A DNA stretch of 64,000 bases from Omphiscola glabra. Lineage: Eukaryota; Mollusca; Gastropoda; Lymnaeidae. Under the pieces are notes generated by a model. That model saw nothing but the letters and a program-made list of their open reading frames with translations, did not search any database and was not told the DNA's origin. Shown piece after piece: positions 11,276 to 23,380 of the stretch; the first letter of the stretch is position 1; the number at the start of each line of letters is the position of its first letter. The stretch is from NCBI GenBank assembly GCA_964017045.1, contig OZ024807.1, forward strand, positions 5,890,481 to 5,954,480, written 5' to 3'. A program made the translations under genes and the position numbers.

Positions 11276-12396
11276 CCAAAAACGTTGTGTTTTTTTTTAC
11301 TGTACACTATAATCACTTAAGTCATAATTATTCTTTTAAGATTAAGTGATAATCACATCATAAAATATATATTTTTTAAGAAAATCTTTGCATCGAGTAA
11401 AGAACCGTTGGTTGGCCAGACTTTCAAAGTCTTATACACCACCCCAATTTTTTGTTAAGTTTTGTTTCAATGTTATTCAAGTTATCAATAAAAAAAAATT
11501 TTAAAATATTTAATGACATACTTTTTGACATACTTTTGACATACGACTTACGCTATGGCTCTAATTTAACATTCAACGTTTGGGTGTAAAAAAAAAAAAA
11601 GATGGTTACTATAAAATTACCAGATTCTAATCTCTAACTTATTATTTAAACGAAAAAAACATAATCTTGCACAATTTTCTATCTGGAATCTAATTCATCC
11701 ATTGTCTTATGAAATCAGCGGCGTAACCAGAGTTTTTTCTTCTTCGGTTAGAGAATGATAGAACTTCTTTTTTTGTTCCCCTATGTTTTCTTGAAAAAGT
11801 ACTCACTTGCGCCAATGATTTCACCAATTTCCGAACACTGTTTCCAAGGCGATGCTATCAGACCCGTGAATCCTCCCCTATGACAAATAACGACACCCCC
11901 CCCCCACCCGCCTCCCCCAAATTTTCTTAGTAAATACTTGCGTACATTTGCATGCTAACAAAATACAATATGTTAAAACGTGTCAAAAAAGTTTTTTTTA
12001 GTGGCATTTTAAAAGCTACGCGACTACATCCGAAGCTTCGTTCGAAGACGTGCGTCTTGCGTCTCACCCATCCGCTAACCTTTTTGAGACTCACCAACGT
12101 CACAAAAATCCTTCGACAGACCAAGGCTTCTGTTTTGACAATCTGTATATTGATGTAGTTTGACACCGAAGCGGCCCTCCTGTGTTTGTAGGCGGCCTCC
12201 CTTCGGCCGAGCAAATCGATGGCCAGAAGTCCGAGAGGAAAATTTGGCGGAGTTTATTTATTACAAAAGGAAGCCATCAGTGAAGAACTGCATAGTCGCA
12301 GGCGGTGGCGTAACTGAAAAAAAGGTGGTGGGTGGCAGCCTACCCCACTCCCCGTAAATGTTTTGAAAGATTCTTATCGTACAGTAAATGACCTAC
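11276..12396. other. No gene recognised; TE-end-like motifs
   Basis: AT-rich. GGCGTAACCAGAG near 11719 and GGTGGCGTAACTGAAAAAAA near 12303 resemble the ends of DNA transposons, but no partner end or target duplication was found. Confidence 0.4.
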
Positions 12397-12745
12397 ATTA
12401 AGATGCTATAGCTGAATGCTCATTTGGTACATAATAGAAGAGAAGATGCTAGAGCTGAATGCTCATTTGGTACATAACAGAAGAGAAGATGCTAGGGCTG
12501 AATGCTCATTTGGTACATAACAGAAGAGAAGATGCTAGGGCTGAATGCTCATTTGGTACATAATAGAAGAGAAGATGCTAGGGCTGAATGCTCATTTGGT
12601 ACATAACAGAAGAGAAGATGCTAGGGCTGAATGCTCATTTGGTACATAACAGAAGAGAAGATGCTAGGGCTGAATGCTCATTTGGTACATAACAGAAGAG
12701 AAGATGCTAGGGCTGAATGCTCACTTGGTGCAGAATATTAAGCAA
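12397..12745. repeat. 43-bp minisatellite, about 8 copies
   Basis: The unit includes GCTGAATGCTCATTTGGTAC and ATAACAGAAGAGAAGATGCT. Central copies are nearly identical and the last one is diverged. Confidence 0.96.
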
Positions 12746-12955
12746 GATGCCAAAGCTGAATGTTTAGAGTGTTGCTGCTATTTGATGGGAATAATAACCA
12801 TGGTTTTTTTCAGTGAGGAACAGAAAATACGTAATGATGATGAACGTATTGATGAATACGCTATAGAAAAATCTTGACACATTGAAAGAAAGAAATGGGA
12901 CACAAATAATATTGTTCGTGTATTTTTTAGAAAACTTCATGGACAAACAAGTATA

Positions 12956-13203
12956 AGTGTCACTGACAGAAGTGTAACTGTCACTGGCAGAGGTGTAGCT
13001 ATCACTGGCAGAAGTGTAACTGTCACTGGCAGAAGTGTAACTGTCACTGGCAGACGCATTACTGTCACTGGCAGAAGTATAACTGTCACTGGCAAAAGTA
13101 CAACTGTCACTGGCAAAAGAATAGATGTCACTGGCAGACGCATAACTGTCACTGGCAGACGTGTAGCTGTCACTGGCAGACGCATAACTGTCACTGACAG
13201 TTA
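12956..13203. repeat. 21-bp minisatellite, about 12 copies
   Basis: The unit is close to ACTGTCACTGGCAGAAGTGT plus A. Variants carry CGCAT in place of GTGTA. The period is divisible by three, so it leaves an open minus-strand frame of repeating LPVTV residues that is an artefact. Confidence 0.95.
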
Positions 13204-13852
13204 GAATTCAAACGTGTAATTTGTGTCGATGGAGAGATCAGTGCTCTGAACACGTCCTTAGGGTATGTACACATATCAGTTGACGTGATGACATCGGTGA
13301 TTGAAGGTACTAGCTGGGCTATTCATTACTGGTAGCACTGACGTATCGGTGTAGATAGATAGATAGACGTGAGCAGATCGACATCTCTTGTACGTGGATG
13401 AATGAACGTTTCAATATAAGGGTGTTCAAAGATTCGATCAGCGGTTCTCGTGTTTTCTTAATTTTCCAAAAAACAAATTATATTTAATTTCTTTTTTTAA
13501 GTTTAAAAAAAAAAAATCTTAAAAATTCAAGTAGGCTTAGAACCAAACTGACAACAGCCAAATACATAATTTGTAAACTACTGACATGTCAATGTGACAT
13601 AATCTATGATAACTAAAATCATGGTCAGACCATTAAAAAAACAACCGAAAACACATGTACTTTTGTGTAAGACCCACCAACAATGCATCTGCTCCTGCGT
13701 AAAGCCCATAAGCCTCTCATGTGTAAGACCCAAACTTCCCACACTCAACTCTGAAGCCGCCTCTCTCGAGGCTTTGTAAAATGTGTCTTAGTTTTGTATT
13801 TTGATAACTATAATACTATAAGAGAGAAAGGAAAAGCACCTTTGGTCATCTA
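13204..13852. other. No gene recognised
   Basis: Non-coding. A short GATA repeat (AGATAGATAGATAG) lies near 13354. Confidence 0.5.
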
Positions 13853-14295
13853 CCGTTCTAGCTGGCCCCCAACAACCCCCTTCTATGCCCCTCTACTGTC
13901 CCAGGTTGCTCCCCAAAAACCACTCTATGGTACTCTACTGTCCCAGGCTGCTCCCAACAACCCCCTTCTATGGCCCTCTACTGTGCTAGCTTGCTCCCAA
14001 TATCCCCGTTCCGTGGCCCCCTACGCTCCTAGCTTTCTCCCAATACCGTCTTTCCATGGCCCCCTACTGTCCTAGCTTACTCCCAATATCCCCCTTCCAA
14101 TGCACCCTACTGTCCTAGCTTGCTCCCAATACCCTCCTTTCATGGCCCCCAACTGTCCTAGTTTGCTCCCAATATCCCCTTTCCATGGCCCCCAACTGTC
14201 ATAGCTTGCTCCCAATATCCCCCTTCCATGGCTCTTCAATGTCATAGTTTCCCCCCAATACCTCCTTCCATGGCCCTCCACTGTACTCGCTACTC
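13853..14295. repeat. 42-43 bp pyrimidine-rich minisatellite, about 10 copies
   Basis: Units contain CTACTGTCCTAGCTTGCTCC followed by a CAATATCCCCCTTCCATGGC type block. Divergence between copies is moderate, so the array looks older than its neighbours. Confidence 0.9.
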
Positions 14296-14427
14296 CAAAT
14301 ACCACCACACCCCCCTTTTTCCGACCCACCCGCCGCACACATACACACATTCATGATAAGCCATGACTTGGATGTTACTGGTCCCATGACTTTCCCATTG
14401 ACGCACCTGGTGAATCACCGCTCAATC

Positions 14428-14731
14428 GCGACCACCTCCTCATTGCTGTCAACTGACCACCTCCTCTTTGCTGTCAGCTGACCACCTCCTCTTTGCTGTC
14501 AGCTGACCACCTCCTCTTTGCTGTCAACTGACCACCTCCTCTTTGCTGTCAACTGACCACCTCCTCTTTGCTGTCAGCTGACCACCTCCTCTTTGCTGTC
14601 AGCTGACCACCTCCTCTTTGCTGTCAACTGACCACCTCCTCTTTGCTGTCAGCTGACCACATCCTCTTTGCTGTCAACTGACCACCTCCTTTTGGCTGTC
14701 AACTGACCACCTCCTCTTTGCTGTCAACTGA
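14428..14731. repeat. 25-bp minisatellite, about 12 copies
   Basis: The unit is TGACCACCTCCTCTTTGCTG followed by TCAAC or TCAGC. The two variants are interspersed. Confidence 0.96.
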
Positions 14732-15342
14732 TGGACTTGAGCTCTCCGCACGAGTTTCAGTAAACCAACCAACAATGTAACTGGGTCGTTCTTTTAAATT
14801 TGTAACAGCAGTGGACAAAAGTATACGTCATTGAATCAGTTTTCTATGATAGCCTCATACCTAACGAAAAACCAAATCTGAATTTTGCCACCACAGTCAG
14901 CCCAGCGCGCATACAATTATTTATACACAACATGCAACGCTATGTGTACTTGAATACACAACGCGACTACTCTATGTGTACATAAATAAACACTGCTATT
15001 CTTAAGTGTACATGAATACACAATTTAACGTCCACGTACACTAGAGCAATCAAGACCACTTGAAAGGACGTAGCTTTAGTTACGTCTCTTATCAACTTTA
15101 GTTACGTCTCTTATCAGTCACTCGCCATCACGTCTTACGTCAAATCAATATATGCGCTTGTTCAATGACGGAGTTGAGGCGCACGTTCTCCCTTGAACTC
15201 GTTCGAAAAGCTCTCCTGCAAGGGACAAGCTCTCCAGAAGATCACTCACTGTAAGTGATCCGATTAGAACGAGAACAAATCTATCACCGGTACACGGATG
15301 TTTATTCCACGGTTGTTGTTTTTAATAATTTTTTTCTTTTTC
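14732..15342. other. No gene recognised
   Basis: Short imperfect repeats of a TACATGAATACACAA type (14940-15020) and a 25-base direct repeat around TTTAGTTACGTCTCTTATCA (15072-15118). Confidence 0.5.
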
Positions 15343-15350
15343 CTTTAGCG

Positions 15351-15548
15351 CAGCGGTTCTCAACCTGTGGGTCCCGAACCCTTTCGGGGTCGCGCGACCC
15401 TTTCCCAGGGGTCGCCTAAGGCCATCTGAAAACCCTTGTACTCTACAGTTATAAAGTAGAAACAAAAATAATTTTGTTGCTAGGGGGTCGCCACAACACG
15501 AGGAACTGCATTAAGGGGTCGCGGCATTAGGAAGGTTGAGAACCACTG
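15351..15548 (+). mobile_element. SPIN-like hAT MITE, copy 4
   Basis: It runs from CAGCGGTTCTCAACCTGTGG to GTTGAGAACCACTG (198 bp). A perfect 8-bp target duplication, CTTTAGCG, lies at 15343-15350 and 15549-15556. It has the hallmark blocks CCCAGGGGTCGCCTAAGG and GGTCGCGGCATTAGGAAGG. Orientation is the same as copies 1 and 6. Confidence 0.95.
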
Positions 15549-15774
15549 CTTTAGCGTGATGTGGGACAAGATATTTTTATTTGGTTAGAATTGGTGCTCT
15601 GAAAACTACTTTAAAATAGTTTAAAATCATTTTGTACAAAAATATAAATAAATAGTATACTCCACCCTCCCCCATGACGTCACTTTTAATAATTCCCCCC
15701 ATGACGTAATTGAACAAAAATCCTTTAATAAATTTTTATTTAGTGAAAATCTGTGAATAAATAAACTTGGTGAC

Positions 15775-16170
15775 AATTCTAAACAACCCTGTGTGTCTAA
15801 ACAACACTGTGCGTCTAAACAACCCTGTGCGTCTAAACAACCCTGTGCGTCTAAACAACCCTGTGCGTCTAAACAACCCTGTGCGTCTAAACAGCCCTGT
15901 GCGTCTAAACAACCCTGTGCGTCTAAACAGCCCTGTGCGTCTAAACAACCCTGTGCGTCTAAACAACCCTGTGTGTCTAAACAGCCCTGTGCGTCTAAAC
16001 AACCCTGTGCGTCTAAACAGCCCTGTGCGTCTAAACAACCCTGTGCGTCTAAACAGCCCTGTGCGTCTAAACAACCCTGTGCGTCTAAACAACCCTGTGC
16101 GTCTAAACAACCCTGTGCGTCTAAACAACCCTGTGCGTCTAAACAACCCTGTGCGTCTAAACAGCCCTGC
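15775..16170. repeat. 18-bp minisatellite, about 22 copies
   Basis: The unit is CTGTGCGTCTAAACAACC, with CAGCC and TGTGT variants. The length is a multiple of three, so every frame without a stop stays open. This explains the 136-143 aa repeat ORFs on both strands, which are not credible genes. Confidence 0.97.
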
Positions 16171-16640
16171 CTTGATTATAACAACCCAGCCTATGTGACT
16201 TCATCAAACATCCGATTATTATGACAAGGATCTTAAAACCGATGTCATGCTACAATGCAGGCGAAAGAGTGCCACAAACCTCACAGTCTCAGAGCCACAC
16301 CACCGTCCCTTGCCTACTTAATGCATAATGTTTTTAAATAAAAAAAATTACTGGAGAGTAAATTTCATAGACCCAAAAAAACAAGTGTGTGGTTGGGGGA
16401 GGGGGGGGGGGGTTCAAAAAGCTGTGGTCTGAGTTGCCAGATGTCCCGGTTTCGCGTTGCGTGGTTGCTAAAGCATGACATGGTTGCTTGCGATATTTAA
16501 ATCAGGGCATATGACATAACGGGCAGCATTGACTGAGCCGATGAAATATGACCTCAAGAGAGGAAATGATATCTATACAAGAGTAAAGAGAGGGGGGGGG
16601 GACTTAATCGCAGTTGTTGCAGATAATTTTTTTTTGGGGT
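16171..16640. other. No gene recognised
   Basis: Contains a G-rich run near 16397-16412 and another near 16590. Confidence 0.5.
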
Positions 16641-17230
16641 GTGGGACTTGGGGGACTTGTTGGACTTCGGCCAATTGATACAAAGTTGGGGGGACTTGGG
16701 GGACTTGTTGGACTTCGGCCAATTGATACAAGGTTGGGGGGACTTGGGGGACTTGTTGGACTTCGGCCAATTGATACAAGGTTGGGGGGACTTGGGGGAC
16801 TTGTTGGACTTCGGCCAATTGATACAAGGTTGGGGGGGACTTGGGGGACTTGTTGGACTTCGGCCAATTGATACAAAGTTGGGGGGACTTGGGGGACTTG
16901 TTGGACTTCGGCCAATTTATACAAGGTTGGGGGGGGGGACTTGGGGGACTTGTTGGACTTCGGCCAATTGATACAAGGTTGGGGGGGACTTGGGGGACTT
17001 GTTGGACTTCGGCAAATTGATACAAGGTTTGGGTGACTTGGGGGACTTGTTGGACTTCGGCCAATTGATACAAGGTTGGGGGGGGGGGACTTGGGGGACT
17101 TGTTGGACTTCGGCCAATTGACACAAGGTTGGGGGTGGACTTGGGGGACTTGTTGGACTTCGGCCAATTGATACAAGGTTTGGGGGGGGGGACTTGGGGG
17201 ACTTGTTGGACTTCGGCCAATTCATACAAA
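16641..17230. repeat. 48-58 bp G-rich minisatellite, about 12 copies, G-quadruplex-prone
   Basis: Each unit has GGACTTGTTGGACTTCGGCC, AATTGATACAAGGTT, a variable G run of 6-10, then GACTTGGGGGACTTG. Nearly all the length variation is in the G run. The 218-aa minus-strand ORF across it is a repeat artefact. Confidence 0.95.
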
Positions 17231-17892
17231 GTTGTTTTTTTGAGGGGGGGTTACCTAAATGTGAGGGTGGGATGCGGACGTAATTTTGAAGAGATTAGGG
17301 AAAATATCAAGGTTCCCAAACTTCGTCACAGGGTCCGTATGAATGACTGAAAGTCCGCGTTATCATTATTACTATTATTATTTTACTTTTGTGTGTGCAT
17401 CAAAACGGAACATGAACCACGAATTATAAGAATTAACCGTCTCACTAACTTAATACATAACTTAAATCAAGTGTGTGTGTGTGAGTGAGTTTCAGAGAGT
17501 TCGGGAAAATCTGTTACAATACCATTTTTTTTATTTTTGGTGCAGGTGTGCGGGATTCCTAAAAAAGAACAATTTATAAAAAAAAATGTCGCTACAAAAA
17601 AATATTTAAATTACATAGATTTTATGATCTATGGAAACGGCTAATAAAGTTGACGTCACATATATCTATGGAGGACATTTATAGTTTTGTCTATGATATA
17701 AGCATTTGTTCACAAGTACTTGGATAATGACTCCATTAAAAAAATAAACCAATAAAAATTGTCTATTTACTTCGATCTATTTTTTTTTTTTTGATGGACG
17801 TACATTGTATGGAGAAAAACAACAACCTTAAAAATAATTTAGAACTTAAAAAGTTATATCATAAAAGCGTCCTCAAACTTCACAACTCTGAT
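17231..17892. other. AT-rich, no gene recognised
   Basis: Contains one TGACGTCA palindrome at 17651-17658 and long A/T runs. Confidence 0.5.
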
Positions 17893-17900
17893 ACTACATG

Positions 17901-18087
17901 CAGGGCCGGCCTTAGGCCACTGCAACCTATGCGGCCGCAGTGGGCCCCGCACTTCCATAGGCCCCGCAACGAATTTATTTTCTAATACAAAATCTTAATT
18001 TTCACTTATTATCCTTATCCTCTACCCAGAATGGGCCCCGCGCAGTCCGTTCCGCATAGGGCCCCGCAATTGTTAGGGTCGGCCCTG
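17901..18087 (+). mobile_element. hAT-type MITE with a perfect 8-bp target duplication
   Basis: It starts CAGGGCCGGCCTTAGG and ends GGGTCGGCCCTG, giving inverted ends. The 8-bp flank ACTACATG is repeated exactly at 17893-17900 and 18088-18095. Internal GGGCCCCGC motifs occur in both orientations. It is 187 bp with no coding capacity. It is a different family from SPIN, and its target lacks SPIN's central TA. Confidence 0.9.
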
Positions 18088-18095
18088 ACTACATG

Positions 18096-18649
18096 CCCTT
18101 GAATTATTTTTTTTTTACTGAACTCAGACGGTAAACCATACAGACGGCATGTCTTAGATCGCCACACGACTGTATCCTCGACCCCCACAGTCACAGGCCC
18201 ACCATTAGAATCTAATTACAGGAAATCATCCAGTTAGAAAGCTCAAAGGCGCTAAATTCCTTTTGTTTTCCTGTTCATCAGTCCACCTACAGTTGGAAGC
18301 GCTGGGGTGTGTGTTCTTATCGATTTCTAGGTTTTCTTCAACGTGAAAGAGAATGTGTGTGTGGGGGGGGGGGGGTAATAAGGTGATAAAAGAAAAAAAA
18401 AGAAATTAGTTCCACAGGAAGTCTGGAGGTAAAAGTGAAATAAATTAGTGCGTGTACCGACGAGTTATGATTTAGCGTAATGATTTGTGGACAGCGGTGC
18501 GTGATTAGGCTCGCCCAGTGATATGATGTGATTTCAAACATGAACGAGTTCAGAGGGATGAAGAGAAGAAGAAAAAAAAACCAAGAGAAGCAGAGTCTAT
18601 TGTCTCGGTTTTTATTCTATGTAATTTATTTCAGCTTCTGCGGTTCGGG
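18096..18649. other. No gene recognised
   Basis: Contains a G12 run near 18363 after a short GT stretch. The small ORFs have no support. Confidence 0.5.
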
Positions 18650-19024
18650 GAGGTTGGTGGGAGGGGTGAGGGCAAGGTAGGAGGTTGTGTGTGTAAATAG
18701 GGGGGAGGTTAGGGTGACGGGAAGACAAAGGTGGGGTGTCTAGGGTGAAGGATAAGTGGGTGGGTGGTAGGATAAGGGGGAGATCAGCCTAGAGGTAAGG
18801 GTGTAGTATATAAGGTGTGGTTCGGGATAGAGTCTAGGGGGGTGATAGGATAAGATGTAGCTTAGAGTAGAGACAAGGGTGGGGTCTAGGGTGTAGGGTG
18901 GTAGGATAAGGTGGAGGTCAGGGTAGAGGTTAGGGTGTAGTTTAGGGTGTAGGGTGGTAGGATAAGGTGTAGGTCAGGGTAGAGGTTAGGGTGGAGTCTA
19001 GAGTGTAGTGTGGTAGGATAATAA
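18650..19024. repeat. 56-bp G-rich minisatellite, degenerate on the left
   Basis: The motif GTGGTAGGATAAGG recurs with 56-base spacing at about 18900, 18956 and 19012. AGGTTAGGGT and GTAGAGGTTAGG submotifs are shared. Left of 18780 the repeat decays into irregular GGGTGAGG-type sequence. Confidence 0.85.
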
Positions 19025-19510
19025 TAGACGCTGGTGAGGATTATGAACTTAAAAATAGGCATTGGAAACAGATTAGGTATTGAAATGGGCGCATTTAAGG
19101 ATTGTGGCGACAGAAGTTCCGGCGCAATTCTTACTAGGAAAGGATTGTATTTTGTTGGACGTAGCAGAGTTGTAGCTGTGGTCACCGCAGACCGTAGCCT
19201 CAAACTGTAACGAGTCAAATACAGCTACGATACTGGCGACTCATTTGGTAAAGTAAATTATTGAATTATTTGAAAAGATATTTCGTAGCCGGGGTGTAGA
19301 TTGTATCTAAGATTTTTTAAACAAATAGATAATTTTTTTAAAAAAATAGAGTTAACTGTTTAGAAAAAATCTCTTTTAGATTCTCCTGTGTCCACACAAA
19401 AAAAAATGATTTGATACCCGGTCTCAAAATGAGGAGAATGACGCGTTTATGATGTTGGATACAATGTTTAAGGACGTTGACTGTGCTTAAGATGTTTGAT
19501 ACAAGGTTTT
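19025..19510. other. No gene recognised
   Basis: AT-rich spacer. No motif. Confidence 0.5.
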
Positions 19511-19775
19511 AACGGTGTAGTGTTTAATGTGCACAAAGATGGTTGATGCCAGGTATTTTGATATGGTGTTTAATGTGCACAAAGATGGTTGGTGCCAGGT
19601 ATTCTGATGTGGTGTTTAATGTGCACAAAGATGGTTGATGCCAGGTATTCTGATGTGGTGTTTAATGTGCACAAAGATGGTTGATGCCAGGCATTTTGAT
19701 GTGGTGTTCAATGTGCACAAAGATGGTTGATGCCAGGCATTTTGATGTGGTGTTCAATGTGCACAAAATGTATGA
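19511..19775. repeat. 46-bp minisatellite, about 5-6 copies
   Basis: The unit holds TTTAATGTGCACAAAGATGG followed by TTGATGCCAGGTATTCTGAT and GTGGTG. It has the same period as the array at 1-806 but is unrelated in sequence. Confidence 0.95.
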
Positions 19776-20289
19776 TACACGTTCTCCATGTCTGTGGAGC
19801 TTAATGCTGAGCCTTTAAAAAAATGCATGGCGATTAGAAAAAGAGATGAAGAAAAATATTTAAAAAACACAATGATCATGTTTTTTTTGTTTTTTTTGTA
19901 TGTTGGCAGAAATCACGCAATGGCTGTTGTGGACAGCACGAAATGATTATCTGGGCGAGGATAATGTGTTTCGTCTTTAAAATATTAGTATCCGGTTATG
20001 GCGTTTCAAATGATGTTCTGGTATTCCACAAAGCTGTTACGAAAGGCTTACCATACAGGCCCCCAAATTTGTGCAAATGATGCCCGTCTCAAGGTCCTCG
20101 AAGCTTGAAAGATATCTGTCTTATATTCATCGAAATGTAATTGTTGTGAACATCTTTTGTATCACCTTGCCATTTAGTCATCGAAATCATACTATAAACT
20201 CTATTATCATGTTTCTAACGAAATTAATTAAAGTGGGACTGCATTCAAGCTGTGTAAAAGGAAATAGTGGAACAAGGTATGTGGAAGCT
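19776..20289. other. No gene recognised
   Basis: Non-coding. The ORF 20071-20292 has no support beyond length. Confidence 0.4.
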
Positions 20290-20375
20290 TGAACTATAAA
20301 GACAGGACAAGAAAAGAAGAACGTTTCGGCCAAGAGCCTTCCCTCGGCATGCAGGGCAAAAATGAAGAAACAACA
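20290..20375 (-). mobile_element. Penelope-like or SINE-like motif fragment (putative)
   Basis: On the minus strand the segment reads GCCGAGGGAAGGCTCTTGGC followed by CGAAACGTTC. The arrangement GAAGGC, loop, GCC, GAAACGTY resembles a motif that I associate with Penelope-like and some SINE elements, and with hammerhead cores. A related motif sits at 40811-40840. No reverse transcriptase is present. Confidence 0.35.
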
Positions 20376-20511
20376 AGAAATAGAAAGTTCCTCAAAAACG
20401 TTAAGTGTTCCCGGAAGTAACAACAAATATTTTGTGTCAACACTTGGCCCGCGGTCCACACGTTTCCCCGCCGTGGCGTTCGGTGTGGCCCACAGCGATG
20501 ACGCATTGAAT

Positions 20512-20712
20512 CAGTGGTTCTCAGCCTTATTAAATGCCGCCACCCTTCCATGGCAGTTCCTCATGTTGTGGTGACCCCCCCCACCCAATTATAAAATTAT
20601 CGTCGCTGCCTTTTCATAAATATGTGTTTTCCGATGGTCTTAGGCGACACCAGTGTAAGGGTCATTCGACACATCCCCCAAAGGGGTCGCGACCCATGGG
20701 TTGAGAACCGCT
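20512..20712 (-). mobile_element. SPIN-like hAT MITE, copy 5 (most diverged)
   Basis: It runs from CAGTGGTTCTCAGCCTTATT to GGTTGAGAACCGCT. It keeps GGCAGTTCCTCATGTTGTGG, CGATGGTCTTAGGCGAC and GGGGTCGCGACCCATGGG. The usual final bases are altered and no 8-bp duplication is visible. It is therefore probably the oldest copy, or was rearranged after insertion. Confidence 0.85.
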
Positions 20713-21074
20713 TGACTGGATGATGCTTCTCCCCCCTCCCCCCACACACCTGAAAAAAAAAGCTGCCCTTTTAAAAATTTAGTATTATCCGCCTTTCTAC
20801 ATGCGACATCTCGCCAAACCATTCTATTTGTATTAAAAACATTTACAGAAATCCATAATTTGTATGCTCCAAAAATTATCTCATTTAACCCGCAAGACGT
20901 TATACTACTGTTGGGTCAAGCGTGCATTTTTTTTTTAAACAGCGAAATAAATCGCACAAAAAAATATACAGACTGTATGACGTCATCGGTCGGTGTTTTG
21001 ATCCAGCTTCCGGGTGGCGTCCGATGTCTGGTGAGATTCACCAAAACATTTGACATTTGTGATTGTGACTTCAA

Positions 21075-21239
21075 CAGTGGCGTAGGATGGGGCGTGCGGA
21101 GAGGGTGGGCGGCGCGGGGCGGTACTATTTATTCTGCATAATAAGGGGCGCCATTTCCCGCCAACTTCAGAGGTTTTTATTTTTTTTCGTAGAAGTGTGC
21201 CCACACACACGGGTGACACTAACCCTAGCAACGGCCCTG
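21075..21239 (+). mobile_element. Putative hAT-like MITE
   Basis: It starts CAGTGGCGTAGGATGGGGCG and ends CTAGCAACGGCCCTG. The ends resemble those of GGCGTA-type elements. The flanks GACTTCAA and GATATAAA match at only 5 of 8 bases, so the boundaries are uncertain. Confidence 0.4.
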
Positions 21240-21279
21240 GATATAAATGATTCGATCTTTTTAAAACCAAACATCATAT

Positions 21280-21640
21280 ATATATTAGTTATCCAGTACT
21301 AATTTTTAAATTATCGGGCACTCATTGATATATTAGCCAGCGCTAATTTATAAATTGTCCAGTACTAATTTATAAATTATCCAGTATTAATTTAAAATTA
21401 TCCAATACTAATATATATATTATCCAGCAATAATTTATAAATTATCCAGTATTAATATATAAATTATCGTCCACATTTATTTATAAATTATCCACTACTA
21501 ATATATATATATTATCCAGTATTAATATATACATTATCCAGTACTAATATAGAAATTATCCAGTAATAATATATAAATTATCCAGTACTAATGTAGACAT
21601 TATCCAGTACTAATATAGAAATTATCCAGAACTAATATAA
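21280..21640. repeat. About 22-bp AT-rich minisatellite
   Basis: Degenerate copies of TTATCCAGTACTAATATATA plus AA. Copies vary strongly in length and sequence. Confidence 0.9.
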
Positions 21641-22255
21641 AGATAAAAACAATTACATTTATTGGTTTGGATTATTGGATACTTTTCTTTTCAGTTCTGC
21701 GATAAAGTTAAATACCTCCCCATGGTCTCGTCGTAGTGTTATTTTGAAAACAAGGGCCATAAAGGAGGAGATGTGCAGGGGCAAGCACAAGCTGTCAGTG
21801 CAAGAATATCAATCCGTAAACAGACCGCATGATAGCCGGACAGGATGAGAAACACAACCACACAACAACAACCAAAAAAAAAATGGCATTGGGAAATTAA
21901 CGGCCAGAAGGATTTGTGGACAGAAGAAGAGATGGACAGATGGCTGAACAGATGCGTAGGCAGTGTGATGATAGAGAGATTATGGCAGTGCAGTCGATCG
22001 AGCCAGCCAGTGGGCATATGACAGCAAGAGAAATATGGATGGTGGCTGCACTACTTAATGGATGGGGTTGGTGGGCAGATTGGTGTGCGAAGTAGAGATG
22101 TTGGATGGAGTGGGCGAAGGAGATGGAAAGATGGTAAGAATTTTGGGGGACAAAGGATGGTTTGAAATAAATGGAAACAGAGTTGTGTGATGTACGTCGT
22201 GGAAAAGAAGGGTTAATTTAAATTTGGATTTATGAGTAGGGGGATGACCGGAAAT
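21641..22255. other. No gene recognised
   Basis: Non-coding, purine-rich toward its right end, with repeated GATGGA and GGACAGA words. Confidence 0.5.
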
Positions 22256-22400
22256 GTGGACGCATATATTTTTTTGGAAATGTTGATACACGTAGTTCCT
22301 GAAATGTGGATATAAACATATTTTTGGAAATGTTGATACACGTAGTTCCTGAAATGTGAATATAAACATATTTTTGGAAATGTTGATCAAGAAAATTTTG
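22256..22400. repeat. About 50-bp tandem repeat, 2.5-3 copies
   Basis: Shared blocks are TTTTTGGAAATGTTGATACA and CGTAGTTCCTGAAATGTG. It decays to the right, where GGAAATGTGGATA-like words continue to about 22560. Confidence 0.85.
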
Positions 22401-22637
22401 GAAATTGGGATAAAGTGATAATTAGGAAAGGAGATAGAGTATTTTGGATATGTGGATAGTGTGCTGAATGAAAATGTGGATAGAGTGGATAGCTGGAAAA
22501 CATCTGGATACACACATATTTGGAAATGCAAACATTTATAATAGAGATTGTTGGAAATGTGGAGCAAGAGTTGATAAGGGATGGTAGAAAATACAGTCGC
22601 GCAAGGTCATACGAGCCTAGAGAACAACCATTCTACA
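22401..22637. other. Decayed GGAAATGTGGATA-like sequence
   Basis: Probably old copies of the flanking 50-bp repeat. No gene. Confidence 0.4.
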
Positions 22638-22765
22638 GTCCCATCACCAACGGCCCCATCACCAACGGCCCCATCACCAATATCCCCACCATCTACAGCC
22701 GCACCACCTACAGCCACAAAAACCCCACTGCCCACCAACACATACCCACCATCCACAGCCCCACC
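22638..22765. repeat. 15-bp C-rich short tandem repeat
   Basis: Units of CCCATCACCAACGGC that degrade into CACCATCTACAGCC-type words. The proline-rich ORFs over it are artefacts. Confidence 0.8.
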
Positions 22766-23380
22766 CCATAGCCCTAGTATGTTTTTTTTTTAAAAAGTCT
22801 CAATTCGACTATAAAAACAAATATTCTCCGCAAAATGTAAAACTTTCTGAACTGCAGAACACGTGAACCACTGCGATTGAGCCCTATTGGTTCTCTCTTC
22901 ACTTGTCAGACGGGGCACAGAATGCAGTTAACGTATGAGCAAACATAAAGACAGGTAAAATGATAAATGGATGGATTCACAGATGAAGGAATACAGATTA
23001 TTAAATAAATGGACGGACAGAATACAGGCGGTTGGGGAGAACACACAAGACGGATGAGAGTGATTGAGTTGGGGTTTGGGTGGGGGGGAGTCAGCGGCTT
23101 GTTAAGGGATTGTCTTACCAAGATTAAAACGAATTTGCCCAAACAAATGCCAAATGAGTCTTTAAGGTGACTGAACCAATATGTGTAATGTTAGAATTTG
23201 AAACAATATTTACAAACTAGGCTCCTGTTGATAAAATAGAACTCAATTTTAAAAATCCAATCATCGAAAAGAAAATATTTTTTTAAATTTCCAAATCAAA
23301 TTATTTGAAGATTTTGAAGTATCCGAATACATGGCACCTAACGACATTCCAAACCTTGGGAAAAAAAGCTTCACTGGCTC
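22766..23380. other. No gene recognised
   Basis: AT-rich non-coding DNA without repeat structure. Confidence 0.5.

Noticed and set aside
16573..17229. 218-aa Pro/Ser/Lys ORF resembling a structural protein
   Set aside because: It follows the G-rich array exactly. Variable G runs shift the frame between units.
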